DNA of 64,000 nt from CAIUMH01 sp963758555 (GCA_963758555.1 CAVWVW010000004.1:186001-250000); one strand, 5' to 3'; shown: positions 54,774 through 63,813, numbered from the stretch's first letter. Made by a program: numbers and translations. Notes: a model not told the origin generated them from the letters alone.

Positions 54774-55640
54774 ATGAAGCTTGGTGTTGCGTATCCCCAG
54801 ATCGAGCTGGGCGGCGATCCGACGGCGGTGCTGGCGTTTGGCAAAGCGGTCGAAGCGCTGGGCTTTGACCACCTCCTCGCCTACGACCACGTGCTCGGCG
54901 CAGTGCTCGAAGATCGGACACCCCCGTTCTCTGGTCCCTACGACGAGAACGACCCCTTCCACGATCCCTTCGTCATGTTCAGCTACCTCGCCGGCGTCAC
55001 AGAGCGAATCGAGTTCGCCACGGGCATCCTGATCCTGCCGCAACGTCAGACCGCGCTGGTGGCTCGCCAGGCAGCAGACGTCGACCTGTTCTCGAACGGG
55101 CGTCTCCGCTTGGGCGTGGGCGTCGGCTGGAACCCGGTGGAGTACGAGGCACTCGGGGAGGACTTCCACACGCGGGGGGCTCGACAAGAAGAGCAGATCG
55201 AGCTGCTTCGCCGTCTGTTCTCGGAGCCGATCGTCGAGTTCTCAGGTCGCTTCGATCAAATTGACCGAGCCTCGCTCCTGCCCAAGCCCTCCCGCCCCAT
55301 CCCCATCTGGCTCGGTGGCAACGGCCCGAAGGCCCATGAGCGAGCCGCTCGACTCGCTGACGGGTTCATCTTCTTCGGCGGAGGCACCGACTCGTCGGGT
55401 CGAATCTGGACTGAGATCCGCGAGCGGGTGGTGGAAGCCGGGAGAGATGCGGATCGATTCGGGGGAGAGTACGTCGCGCTGAGTGGCGGAGACGTGGGCG
55501 AGCTCCTCAACGAGGTCGAGGACTGGCGCGAGCGAGGAGGGACGCACCTGACCGTCGTGACCATGAGGCTGGGCCTTCGGACGCTCGGCGCGCACATCGA
55601 CTACATCGCTTCGCTCTCGGCGCGACTCGGCCTGTCCTGA
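54774..55640 (+). CDS. LLM-class F420-type oxidoreductase
   Basis: 288 residues from ATG 54774 (MKLGVAYPQIELGGDPTAVL), preceded by GAGAGGGCGAGG. The TIM-barrel motifs are EALGFDHLLAYDHVLGA, FATGILILPQRQTALVARQA, GRLRLGVGVGWNPVEYEALG and IPIWLGGNGPKAHERAARLA. This matches the F420-dependent subgroup with N-terminal MKxGVxxP. Confidence 0.9.
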   Translation: MKLGVAYPQIELGGDPTAVLAFGKAVEALGFDHLLAYDHVLGAVLEDRTPPFSGPYDENDPFHDPFVMFSYLAGVTERIEFATGILILPQRQTALVARQAADVDLFSNGRLRLGVGVGWNPVEYEALGEDFHTRGARQEEQIELLRRLFSEPIVEFSGRFDQIDRASLLPKPSRPIPIWLGGNGPKAHERAARLADGFIFFGGGTDSSGRIWTEIRERVVEAGRDADRFGGEYVALSGGDVGELLNEVEDWRERGGTHLTVVTMRLGLRTLGAHIDYIASLSARLGLS

Positions 55641-55798
55641 CGCCAGACTTCACGTGACGGCGCAAGGCTCTTCGAGATCCGCCCGCGAAGCACGCTCTGA
55701 CGATCAAGGATCCATCGCGACCACGTGACGGACCACAGCGACTGCGTCCGGTGGAGGGTGCCCCCTCCGCGACCACCTGGCCTGTGGCGCCGGATCGC

Positions 55799-56842
55799 TC
55801 AGCGGGCCTCCACCGACTCTCCATCCACCCATCGGCGCACAACGAGGTAGCGGCCGTGGAGCGCACCTCGATCTCGATGACCGAAGCCGAGCTGGGTCCC
55901 CTCATAGCCCTCGGCGGCGGAGAGCCACTTGATCAGCTCGAGACCGTTGCGAACACCCTCGCGGGTTCGCTCGGGGGCCCGGGCCAGCCCCTCGGCCACC
56001 AGGCGGGCGAGATCCCACCCCCGAGAAGCGCTTGCCGCCTCTCGAAAGCTGAGGTGGTGGCGCTCTGAAAGTCGCCTGAGCTCCTCGTTGAGCTCCGAGG
56101 CCATGTCGAGATACCAGAACCCGTCGATCGCAGCGGCGAACTCGGGGTCCCAGCCACGGAGCCCAGCGGTGTTCATCGCACGAGGACCCTCAAAGCCCGC
56201 CGCCTGAAGCGCTCGAGCAACGCTGGGAGCAGACAGGCCGAGCCCGAGGTAGCAGACGGCGTCGCAGTCTGTCGAAGCCAGGGCGGCGAGCTGGTCGTGC
56301 GCGTCAGCCGCAAGCGGAGCGATCGAAACCGTCGCCCCGATCGTGAGCCCGAGCAGCTCGGCCTCATCGACGAAGAACGAGAGGTGGCGACGCCCGATGG
56401 GTGACTGGTCGAAGATCACACCCACGCGGGTGGCACCCAGGGCAGAGAGGTGGCGGGCAAGGACCAGCGACTCATCTTCGTGAGAGCCCACCTGGAGGTG
56501 GAACATCCACTCGCCCCGCGCTCGCTCGGTGCCGGCCCAGTTGATGGTGGGCACCTCGGCCGACTCGGCCAATGGGGTCGCCACCAGCGCGTTGTCGCCG
56601 ATGGCAGGACCCACGATCACCAGCACGTCGTGGTCGACCAGCTCACGGTATGCGCGCTCGACGTTGGCGGCGGTCCCCTGCGGCAGGCCGAGACCCGCCG
56701 CGTGCACGAGCTCGACATCCCGATCCAGGCGACTGTCTGCGTGGAGGTCCTCCGTGGCGAGCCGCAGCCAGCGCTCAAGTCCGCGCCCGGCCGACGAGCC
56801 GGTGTCGTCCAAGACGCCGACGAGGTACGGGTCAGCCTTCAC
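55799..56842 (-). CDS. Type 1 periplasmic-binding-fold (Leu/Ile/Val receptor-like) protein
   Basis: 347 residues from GTG 56842 (VKADPYLVGVLDDTGSSAGR), with GAGGGAG before it. Typical receptor-family features are RAYRELVDHDVLVIVGPAIG, DNALVATPLAESAEVPTINW, GATRVGVIFDQSPIGRRHLS and DCDAVCYLGLGLSAPSVARA. There is no signal peptide, so it is either a cytoplasmic sensor-like protein or has an unrecognised start. No transporter genes are adjacent. Confidence 0.75.
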   Translation of the reverse strand: MKADPYLVGVLDDTGSSAGRGLERWLRLATEDLHADSRLDRDVELVHAAGLGLPQGTAANVERAYRELVDHDVLVIVGPAIGDNALVATPLAESAEVPTINWAGTERARGEWMFHLQVGSHEDESLVLARHLSALGATRVGVIFDQSPIGRRHLSFFVDEAELLGLTIGATVSIAPLAADAHDQLAALASTDCDAVCYLGLGLSAPSVARALQAAGFEGPRAMNTAGLRGWDPEFAAAIDGFWYLDMASELNEELRRLSERHHLSFREAASASRGWDLARLVAEGLARAPERTREGVRNGLELIKWLSAAEGYEGTQLGFGHRDRGALHGRYLVVRRWVDGESVEAR

Positions 56843-57232
56843 GTGCCCCACTCCCTCGTCCAGCTCAGCTCGATGCGCGCTCGTTGGTCCACCGTCCAGC
56901 CACGCTACCGAGGTGGGGCTCGGCGTGACGCCTCGAGCGCCACGGCGAGAGCGCTGGCGACACCGTGCTCCAGACCCAGATGGCGCCGGAGGGTGATTCC
57001 ATCCAACTCTTGCGAGCAGAGGCTCGCCGGGGAGGTCGAGGGAGCACCAGGCATCGGAGCTGCCAGCCAGCGGGGGTCCCACGCCTGGTGCTTGGTCTGT
57101 GAGCACCGATGCGGCCCGGTCGCCGGACGCTGTCACAGACCGCTGTCACACCAGGCCGTGTCTCGGTGCCGATCGGCACCGAGACACGGCCTGGCCGCCT
57201 TCTCTGTCATGAGGAGGCGATCTGGGGTCAGC
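56843..57232. other. 390-base gap with a palindrome and a possible short frame
   Basis: A minus-strand frame at 56905-57054 (49 codons, MPGAPSTSPASLCSQELDGI...) reads like protein and may be a small unknown gene or remnant. The direct repeat TGTCACA occurs at 57131 and 57144. The perfect palindrome follows at 57151-57194. Confidence 0.4.
57151..57194. terminator. Perfect 44-bp palindrome, possible terminator
   Basis: Each 22-base half (CCAGGCCGTGTCTCGGTGCC-GA) is the exact reverse complement of the other, centred on GATC. It lies 39 bp past the stop of the minus-strand beta-propeller gene. No T-run follows, so if it terminates transcription it does so without the classic tract; a protein-binding site or mobile palindrome is the alternative. 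Confidence 0.45.
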
Positions 57233-58387
57233 TCAGCTGACGGCGATGCCCTCAGAGGCAACCGGGACGTTCCAGATCGTCTCGATCGGCGTCAGCGAAC
57301 CATTCGCGTTGACGCGGAACCCATCAACGGCACCGCTGCCACCGCTCTCGACGTAGAGGAACTTCCCGTTCGGCGTCGCAGCCGAGTCAGTCGTCCCGGG
57401 GTGCGTCGTTGCCGCGGTCGCGGCATCGAGGATCGGGGCCCCGGAGCCGTTGACCGTGAAGCTGCTCACCGTGCCGCTCCCGGCGTTCGAGCCGTAGAAC
57501 ACGCCCCGGGCCTCCGTGATCCAGCAGAGGGCTGTGGCGCCATCAGCCACCGAGCCCAGGTTGGTCAGCGACCCATCGGCGTTCACCGTGTACGTGCTCA
57601 CCTTGCTCGTCGCCGCTTCGGCTGCCACGAGGTGACCCGCTGCGTCGAAGGAGAAGGCGAACGGAACCGGCGTGGCGCTGGGGGTGACCACCGGGGAGGC
57701 GCTGAGCGCTCCTGACGATGAGACGTTGAAGACCTCATAGGAGCTCGACGACGCCTTGGTCGTCACGATCAGGTGTGCGCCATCTGGCGTGAAGCCGATC
57801 TGCCCTGCACCGTGGAGGAAGTCCGGCGGGGTCGTGTTGGCCAGCTGCAGCGAGCGCGTCTGTGACGACCGGTACTTGAGCTGGTGCCCGTCGAGGCGGA
57901 AGAGCGCCACGCTGCCGGCGCCCCCAGCGTTCAAGACGGAGACCGAGGTGCCGTCGGCCGCGACACTGACCGGGAACGAGCCACCAGAGGCGATGGTCTG
58001 AGTGAGCCTGAGGGAGGTCCCTTGCACGGCGAACACCGAGACGGAGTCGCTTCCCGCGTTGACCGCCACCAGGCTCTTGCCCCCATCGACGAGGGTGAGA
58101 CCGCCCTGCGAGGCGAGCGGGTCGGCGGTCGCTCCGGAGGCCACGCCACCGAGGCCACCGGTGGCGAAGGTGCCCGCCAGGGAGATCGTCCCATCGGTGG
58201 AGCGGGCGTAGCTCAAGATCGTGTTGCCCGAGGTTCCGTCGGTCTCGAGGAAGACGGCGTGGGAGTGCGTGGTCGCTGCGTCGGGCGTGCTGGCACCAGC
58301 GACCGCAGTGAGGGAGAGGGCTCCCGTGCCAAACCCGACGGCGAGGGTCGTGGCGCCTAGAGCCCCGAGTGCGTGCTTCAAGTTCAT
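57233..58387 (-). CDS. Secreted beta-propeller (lactonase-like) protein
   Basis: 384 residues from ATG 58387 with AAGGAG before it. The signal peptide is LGALGATTLAVGFGTGALSLTAVAGA. Repeats such as HAVFLETDGTSGNTILSYARSTDG, GKSLVAVNAGSDSVSVFAVQ, GQIGFTPDGAHLIVTTKASS and PNGKFLYVESGGSGAVDGFR fit the seven-bladed YncE/6-phosphogluconolactonase-like fold. Secretion argues for a structural or binding role. It is divergent from the sigma factor gene. Confidence 0.85.
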   Translation of the reverse strand: MNLKHALGALGATTLAVGFGTGALSLTAVAGASTPDAATTHSHAVFLETDGTSGNTILSYARSTDGTISLAGTFATGGLGGVASGATADPLASQGGLTLVDGGKSLVAVNAGSDSVSVFAVQGTSLRLTQTIASGGSFPVSVAADGTSVSVLNAGGAGSVALFRLDGHQLKYRSSQTRSLQLANTTPPDFLHGAGQIGFTPDGAHLIVTTKASSSSYEVFNVSSSGALSASPVVTPSATPVPFAFSFDAAGHLVAAEAATSKVSTYTVNADGSLTNLGSVADGATALCWITEARGVFYGSNAGSGTVSSFTVNGSGAPILDAATAATTHPGTTDSAATPNGKFLYVESGGSGAVDGFRVNANGSLTPIETIWNVPVASEGIAVS

Positions 58388-58492
58388 GACGTGCTCCTTC
58401 GTGATTGATGGGCGCGTTGCCCATGAACAGTCACCACGAGTCACCCACGCGTTTCATCGTGATGACCGAAGCCCTCTTGTAGGGTCCGAGAG

Positions 58493-59092
58493 GTGGAGGA
58501 CGCGCAGCTGCTCGACAAGATGCTCGGAGGAGACGAGAGCGCCTTCGTCGAGATCGTCACGCGCTACCAGAGCGTGCTTGTGCGCGTCGCAAAGCTCTAC
58601 GTCGGCAGCGACGCCACAGCCGAGGACGTGGCCCAAGAGACTTGGATCGCGGTGCTCAAAGGGATCGAGCGGTTCGAGGGCCGTTCGAGCTTCAAGACCT
58701 GGCTGCTCCGGATCTGCTCGAACCGCGCGCGATCGATCGGGGTGCGTGAGCACCGAAGCGTCTCGCTGCCGAGCGACGACCTCGCCGCGACCGTTGATCC
58801 CTCCCGCTTCAACCAGGCCGGAATGTGGTCGGATCCCCCCGTGCCGTTCACCGAGCTCATCGACAGCCGGCTGGATCGTGTGATGGTGCTCGCCGCGGTG
58901 CGCGCCGCGATCGATGCCCTCGATGCGCCCGGCCAAGCAGTCGTAACCCTCCGAGACGTCGAAGGACTGTCAACGACGGAGGTCGCCGACCTCCTTGGTA
59001 TCAGTGAGGGCAACGTCAGGGTGATCCTGCATCGCGCACGGGCGAAGGTTCGCGCTTCGATCGAGGACTCGGTGAAAGGATCGTGGCAATGA
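58493..59092 (+). CDS. ECF RNA polymerase sigma factor
   Basis: 199 residues: sigma-70 region 2 (FVEIVTRYQSVLVRVAKLYV, AEDVAQETWIAVLKGIERFEG) and region 4 (TLRDVEGLSTTEVADLLGIS, EGNVRVILHRARAKVRASIE). Start is GTG. The anti-sigma gene follows with ATGA overlap, the usual arrangement. Confidence 0.93.
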   Translation: MEDAQLLDKMLGGDESAFVEIVTRYQSVLVRVAKLYVGSDATAEDVAQETWIAVLKGIERFEGRSSFKTWLLRICSNRARSIGVREHRSVSLPSDDLAATVDPSRFNQAGMWSDPPVPFTELIDSRLDRVMVLAAVRAAIDALDAPGQAVVTLRDVEGLSTTEVADLLGISEGNVRVILHRARAKVRASIEDSVKGSWQ

Positions 59093-59346
59093 AGCTCAGG
59101 CACGCACCTCTCGTCTGCCGAGAAGCGGTGGAGCTCATCAGCGACTACCTCGAAGGCTCTCTGTCGCGCGCTGACCGACGGCGCCTCGAGCGCCACCTCC
59201 GCGGCTGCGATGCCTGTGCCGCCTATCTCGAGCAGATCAGAGCGACCATCCTCCTCACCGGCCAGGTGCAGCCGGAGGATCTCGAGCCGGAGGTGCTCGA
59301 CGGCCTCGCCGATCTCTTCGAGCAGTACCGCAACACGGACGAGTGA
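59089..59346 (+). CDS. Zinc-finger anti-sigma factor
   Basis: 85 residues with the zf-HC2 motif HLRGCDACAAYL (H-x3-C-x2-C) and a leading CREAVELISDYLEG. No membrane segment is present, so it is a soluble (RsrA-like) ZAS protein, perhaps redox-responsive. Start ATG 59089 overlaps the sigma stop. Confidence 0.88.
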   Translation: MKLRHAPLVCREAVELISDYLEGSLSRADRRRLERHLRGCDACAAYLEQIRATILLTGQVQPEDLEPEVLDGLADLFEQYRNTDE

Positions 59347-59699
59347 TCACGGGCATGAGGAGCCAGTCAGCGACCGGTGACGATGGAACACCCGATCAAC
59401 CGGGCGCCCAAGCGATCCACGCATCGTTCCGAGCCACCCTGCAGAGGAGTCCAAGCAAAGGCGGCTGGACCTACGTCGTGATGGAGGGTTCCGCCGAGTT
59501 CTTCGGGACCAAGGGACTCGTAAGGGTGAAGGGGATCGTCGACCACGTGCCCTTCCAGAGCTCCTTCATGGCCCTCGGGGATGGGACGCACAAGCTCCCT
59601 CTCAAGGCTTCACTCTGCAAACAGATCAGCAAGGAAGCAGGCGATGAGGTCGTCGTGACGCTCACAGAGCGTCTCCCCCGAAACGTGAGCGCCCACTGA
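59343..59699 (+). CDS. DUF1905-domain protein
   Basis: 118 residues from GTG 59343, or 114 from ATG 59355. The FRATLQRSPSKGGWTYVVME core, GLVRVKGIVDHVPFQSSFMA and LPLKASLCKQISKEAGDEVV match DUF1905, a small beta-barrel. Role unknown. It overlaps the anti-sigma gene (GTGA), so it may be part of the same regulon. Confidence 0.82.
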   Translation: MITGMRSQSATGDDGTPDQPGAQAIHASFRATLQRSPSKGGWTYVVMEGSAEFFGTKGLVRVKGIVDHVPFQSSFMALGDGTHKLPLKASLCKQISKEAGDEVVVTLTERLPRNVSAH

Positions 59700-59745
59700 C
59701 GCCAGGGCCCCGAGCGACGGCCACCACACCCGCCTCGACCATCTC

Positions 59746-59967
59746 ATGAGCGTCGGCGTCACCCTCTACGGCGTGTGCGCGCTCTCCTTCATGATGGCCA
59801 TGTACGCCTTGGAGCGTCGCGGGCGCCTCTTCATCTTGCTGTTCGCCGTGGGCTGCCTCTTGTCGAGCGCCTACGGCTTTCTCTCAGGCGCCTGGCCCTT
59901 CGGTGTCGTCGAGGTCGTCTGGTCGGGGATCGCCCTCAAGCGCTGGGTGTCGACGCCAGCTTCATGA
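59746..59967 (+). CDS. Small two-helix membrane protein
   Basis: 73 residues: VTLYGVCALSFMMAMYALER, RRGRLFILLFAVGCLLSSAYGFL, then WPFGVVEVVWSGIALKRW. The pattern is common and uncharacterised in Actinobacteria. Its end overlaps the end of the convergent gene at 59962. Confidence 0.7.
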   Translation: MSVGVTLYGVCALSFMMAMYALERRGRLFILLFAVGCLLSSAYGFLSGAWPFGVVEVVWSGIALKRWVSTPAS

Positions 59968-60261
59968 TGCCTCGGGCCTCGGTCGCGCACGGATGGTGTC
60001 GCGCAGCAGCATGAACCGCATCGGCCAGAGGCCAGGTCGAGGCTCAGTGAGCTCACCGTGGCATCGGAGCACACCGATCACCGTCACCCCAGCGGCGAGG
60101 AGCCAGATGATGACTCCGGCGGCGAGGAGCCACGGCGAGCCTCCCATCGCAAGCGCTATGAGCCCACCGCCAACCACCAGAAGCCCGCCGAACCCAATCC
60201 TGAGCGACCAGACCGCCATCCTCCACTGCCTGTTGGCTTGCAGCGCTGGCGGGTCGTCCAC
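59962..60261 (-). CDS. Small membrane protein
   Basis: 99 residues with two hydrophobic segments (LRIGFGGLLVVGGGLIALAM; LLAAGVIIWLLAAGVTVIGV) and a basic C-terminal tail. Function unknown. It is convergent with the previous gene. Confidence 0.6.
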   Translation of the reverse strand: MDDPPALQANRQWRMAVWSLRIGFGGLLVVGGGLIALAMGGSPWLLAAGVIIWLLAAGVTVIGVLRCHGELTEPRPGLWPMRFMLLRDTIRARPRPEAS

Positions 60262-60425
60262 GTTCGCGATCCTCCCACTCTCGTCGAGCCGGTGCCGTCA
60301 GCGCTCTGCTCCTGATCTGAGGTGCTGGCGGTGACGAGGGTCTCGTCGTCTGGCCTTGGGCTTCGCTCTCGCCGTCGACACAAGCCTTGTGGCCGGGGGG
60401 TGCCCGGTGTGGGCGAGATCGCGCG

Positions 60426-60452
60426 TGTCACGTTTCCTCGGTCCACGGCGTC
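60426..60452 (+). promoter_or_regulatory. ECF41-type promoter (TGTCACG-N16-CGTC)
   Basis: TGTCACG (60426-60432), 16 bases, then CGTC (60449-60452). This fits the ECF41 autoregulated promoter consensus TGTCACA-N16-CGTC reported for that group. It lies 8 bases before the GTG of the ECF41-like gene, so a leaderless transcript is likely. Confidence 0.7.
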
Positions 60453-60460
60453 AATAGGTT

Positions 60461-61342
60461 GTGAAGATGATGCGATCGTCCAGTTTCGAAGCCGAGCGCC
60501 CGCGGCTCCATGGCATCGCGCTCAGGATCCTCGGATCCGATGCGGATGCAGATGACGCGCTCCAGGAAGCCTGGCTGCGCTACGAGCGCACCGAGGGCAT
60601 CGACGACGTCGCTGCCTGGCTCACCACGGCGGTCACACGGCTCTGCCTCGACCAGCTCCGACGACGAAGCACTCGAGCCGCAGCCGAAGCCTCGACCCAC
60701 AAGCCACCGTCTCCCAGCGATCCGGAGGCCGATGCGCTTCTCGCCGAGCACGTCGCCGATGCCTTGCAGGTGGTGCTCAACACCCTGGCTCCGCCAGAAC
60801 GAGCAGCGTTCGTCCTCCATGACGTCTTCGGTTATCCCTTCGACGAGATCAGCGCCGTGATGGGACGCTCCGGCACCGCCGTTCGCCAGCTGGCGAGCCG
60901 CGCCCGTCGCAAGGTCCACGACCGACCTGAATCTCCTCAAGAGCAGGCAGCGAGAGAGGACGCCCAGCAGGTGGTTGCCGCCTTCCTGGCTGCTGCCCGC
61001 GGCGGCGACCTTGCCACCCTCATGGCGCTCCTCGCCCCCGACGCCGTGATGCAACCCGATCTGGCAGGCCAGGCGCTCGGCACGGGGGCCAGCTTCATCG
61101 GTGCAGAGGCCGTGGCCGCCCGCTTCAACGGCTCGCGGGGTCTCACCGCGGTCACCCTCGATGGTGAGCTGGGCGCCGCGTGGATGCACACTGGCAGCGC
61201 CAAGGTGGCCTTCGTCTTCCACGTCAAAGGAGACGTGGTCCACGAGGTCGAGCTCATCGCCGATCCGAGCGTGCTCTCGACCATGGAGATCGTTCGTGTC
61301 CGCAAGGGCAACCGAGGCACCCCGGGCGAGCACCTGACCTGA
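60461..61342 (+). CDS. ECF41-type sigma factor with SnoaL-like C-terminal domain
   Basis: 293 residues: region 2 (RLHGIALRILGSDADADDAL, WLTTAVTRLCLDQLRRR), region 4 (LAPPERAAFVLHDVFGYPFD, GRSGTAVRQLASRARRKVHD), then a SnoaL/NTF2-like extension (AFLAAARGGDLATLMALLAPDAVM) that tunes activity in ECF41 factors in place of an anti-sigma. Its start is GTG, possibly leaderless. The promoter signature upstream indicates autoregulation. Confidence 0.93.
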   Translation: MKMMRSSSFEAERPRLHGIALRILGSDADADDALQEAWLRYERTEGIDDVAAWLTTAVTRLCLDQLRRRSTRAAAEASTHKPPSPSDPEADALLAEHVADALQVVLNTLAPPERAAFVLHDVFGYPFDEISAVMGRSGTAVRQLASRARRKVHDRPESPQEQAAREDAQQVVAAFLAAARGGDLATLMALLAPDAVMQPDLAGQALGTGASFIGAEAVAARFNGSRGLTAVTLDGELGAAWMHTGSAKVAFVFHVKGDVVHEVELIADPSVLSTMEIVRVRKGNRGTPGEHLT

Positions 61343-61379
61343 GACCGAGCACGCCAACACCGAGAGAGAGGGAAGAGTT

Positions 61380-61619
61380 ATGAAGACCATGACCTGCAGC
61401 CAGCTTGGCGGCCCGTGCGAGTTTCCCCATCAGGGCGACAGCGCGGACGAGGTGATCAAGGCTCAAGATCGCCACCTCAAAGAGGTCGTCGCTGACGGCG
61501 ACGCCAACCATGAGGACGCCTTGAAGGCCATGAAAGACCGATGGAAGCACCCCATCAAGAACATGGGGTGGTACAAGCAAGCCAAGCAGGACTTCGCCGC
61601 GCTCCCAGAGAGCCCGTGA
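61380..61619 (+). CDS. DUF1059-domain small protein
   Basis: 79 residues (MKTMTCSQLGGPCEFPHQGD, DEVIKAQDRHLKEVVADGD, RWKHPIKNMGWYKQAKQDFA), with the conserved CxxLGGxC and KAQDRHLKE of DUF1059. GAGAGAGGGAAGAG precedes the ATG. It may be a target of the ECF41 factor upstream, as ECF41 genes often sit beside their targets, though DUF1059 is not the usual partner. Confidence 0.85.
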   Translation: MKTMTCSQLGGPCEFPHQGDSADEVIKAQDRHLKEVVADGDANHEDALKAMKDRWKHPIKNMGWYKQAKQDFAALPESP

Positions 61620-61664
61620 ACCTGGACCGATCGTTCGCCCGCGCCTCGGGGCCTCGCCTCGAGC

Positions 61665-62135
61665 CTACGAAGTGGCCAGCTCAGCAAGGTGACGCAGCGA
61701 GCTGCTGAGATGCTCCTCAGCGAAGGGCGGAAAGGTCACCTCGAGCTGCTCAGGATCGAGCACAGCCGACCAATCGTAGGTGAGGGTGACCTCGGTCGTC
61801 GACGGTCCGAGCGCCGTGAGGTCGTAGCGCCAGATCCAGCCTTCGAAGCGTACGGAGCCGTCGCCAGGGTCGTAGCCCGGCTCCCAGGAGATGACGGCCG
61901 GCGGTGCATACTCCTGCACGCGATTGATCATCAGATACGTCCCGTTCGGATGGTTGGGGTGATACATCCCCATGCGGAACAGCTGACCCGACGCCGCCAG
62001 GATCTCAACGTCGAGAGGCTCTCGCACCGATCCCGTGCCGTCGATGGCGGCATGCGTCGTCGGGTCGGCGAGCACTGCGAAGAGCTCCTCACGAGAGACC
62101 TCGATGACGAGGGTCGAGCTTCGGCGAGTGTCCAC
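61665..62135 (-). CDS. SRPBCC/START-like (polyketide cyclase-type) protein
   Basis: 156 residues from GTG 62135 (VDTRRSSTLVIEVSREELFA), with GAGGAG before. Features include FAVLADPTTHAAIDGTGSVR, YLMINRVQEYAPPAVISWEP and TEVTLTYDWSAVLDPEQLEV. These fit the hydrophobic-ligand-binding SRPBCC fold. Ligand unknown. Confidence 0.82.
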   Translation of the reverse strand: MDTRRSSTLVIEVSREELFAVLADPTTHAAIDGTGSVREPLDVEILAASGQLFRMGMYHPNHPNGTYLMINRVQEYAPPAVISWEPGYDPGDGSVRFEGWIWRYDLTALGPSTTEVTLTYDWSAVLDPEQLEVTFPPFAEEHLSSSLRHLAELATS

Positions 62136-62260
62136 AGCCTTGCGCTCCTCCCTCTCTCCCGGTCCAGCGTGCACAGCGCCCAGGCCCCTGACGCACATTC
62201 TGCGGCACGACCTCGCCGGGCGCACGTGATCCACTTCGCCCTCCGCTCCGTATTGTCTCT

Positions 62261-62722
62261 GTGAACCTCAAGCGCCTCAACCAAGGACCTCGTCCTCTCT
62301 CAGAGCCCCGTGGTGTCGTCGCCACCCTCGCCTTCGCTGCCGGTGGCGGCCTGCTGCTCTGGTCGAGCTACGTCCACTTCCACCTGTGGCAATCCCTCGG
62401 GTACCGGCACATCCCCACCATCGGAGCGCTGTTCCTCGTCCAGTCGATCGCCGGAGTGCTCCTCGCCCTCCTCGCGATCACGCTCCGACGAGGCTGGACC
62501 GCGCTCTTGGGTTTCGGCTTCGCTGCGATGACCATGCTCGGTTTCGTGCTCTCGGTCTCCCACGGCCTCTTCGGCTTCAAAGACGCCTGGAGCGCACCCT
62601 TCGCGCACCAGGCGTTTGTCCTCGAGCTCCTCGCCATGGCCGCATTCGTGGTGGCGGGCACCCTCTGCGTCGTCCAAGCGCCCCACGCTCGTGGCTCGGG
62701 AGCCCCGGTGACGCTCACCTGA
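62261..62722 (+). CDS. Four-helix membrane protein
   Basis: 153 residues: segments LAFAAGGGLLLWSSYVHFHL, IGALFLVQSIAGVLLALLAI, LLGFGFAAMTMLGFVLSVSH, LELLAMAAFVVAGTLCVVQA. The YVHFHLW after the first helix is notable (possible haem or metal His). Start GTG; divergent from the SRPBCC gene. Function unknown. Confidence 0.72.
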   Translation: MNLKRLNQGPRPLSEPRGVVATLAFAAGGGLLLWSSYVHFHLWQSLGYRHIPTIGALFLVQSIAGVLLALLAITLRRGWTALLGFGFAAMTMLGFVLSVSHGLFGFKDAWSAPFAHQAFVLELLAMAAFVVAGTLCVVQAPHARGSGAPVTLT

Positions 62723-62777
62723 GCAGCCCGACCGCCGCTCGTCGCCTGCGCCAGTCCTTCGTCTACCGTCGAAGGTG

Positions 62778-63813
62778 ATGGAGGACCAAGCGTCTCAGCC
62801 CCACGCCGAGCAGAGCTTCCGGATGCCACCCGAGACGGCTCGTCACGAGGCGACGCTCATGGCATGGCCGTGCCGCATCGAGCTGTGGGATGACCAGATG
62901 GCGTCGGCCAAGGCCGAGTATGCGGGCGTTGCCAACGCCATCTGCGCCTTCGAGCCGCTCGTCATGATCGCCGCGTCGTCGGCCGACGCCCGAGAGGCCA
63001 GAGCGATGCTCTCGAGCCACGTCGAGATCGTCGAGCTCTCCCTCGATGACTCGTGGCTGCGCGACAACGGACCGATCTTCTGCCTCGACGAGCGGGGCCG
63101 GCGCTCGGGGGTCCACTTCCGCTTCAACGCGTGGGGTGCCAAGTTCACCGGCTGGGACAGAGACGAGAGGGCCGGTGCCGTGCTCGCCGAGCGCTTCGGC
63201 GATCAGGTGACCGAAGCTGCGCTCGTGCTCGAGGGTGGCTCGGTGCTCATCGATGCGCTCGGGCGCCTGGTGACCACCGAGCAGTGCCTCTTGAACCCGA
63301 ACCGCAATCCGACGCTCACCCAGGCCGACATCAACGCTGCCCTCCAGCGCTACCTCGGGGCGACGGAGGTCCTCTGGCTCGATCGGGGCCTCCTTGAGGA
63401 CAGGGACACCGATGGCCACGTCGACCTGATCGCGTCCTTCACCGACTCAGGCGCCCTGCTCCTCCAAGCTCGCCCGCCCGATGATCCGAACCATGAGGCG
63501 TTGGCTGAGAACCGACGAAGGGCAGAGGCGGCGGGCTTTGACGTCGTCGAGTTCCTCCCGCTCGCTCGCGACAGCGTCGCAGGGACAGCGGGTCGCCCAC
63601 TCCTATCTGAACCTCTACGTGTGCAACGGCGCTGTCATCGTCCCGCAAGCCGGTGGCACCAACGTCGACCTCGACCTCGAGGCCTTGGGCCTGCTGGCCC
63701 AGGCCTTCCCTGAGCGCCAGGTGATCGGGGTCCCGGCCCTGACGCTCGCCTACGGCGGCGGCGGGCCCCACTGCATCACCCAGCAGATCCCCGCTCGAAG
63801 CGAGACGTCATGA
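62778..63813 (+). CDS. aguA: Agmatine deiminase, one frameshift here
   Basis: Converts agmatine to N-carbamoylputrescine. Visible motifs are MPPETARHEATLMAWPCRIE, DDSWLRDNGPIFCLDERG, ALVLEGGSVLIDALGRLVTT and DTDGHVDLIASF (catalytic Asp and His). After one extra base near 63590 come VAHSYLNLYVCNGAVIVPQA and GGGGPHCITQQIPA, with the active-site Cys. Corrected length is 344 residues. The next gene starts at an ATGA overlap and looks like the following pathway enzyme. Confidence 0.9.

Noticed and set aside
57131..57150. Second ECF41-type promoter at the TGTCACA repeats
   Set aside because: No CGTC lies 15-16 bases downstream of either copy, and no start codon follows.
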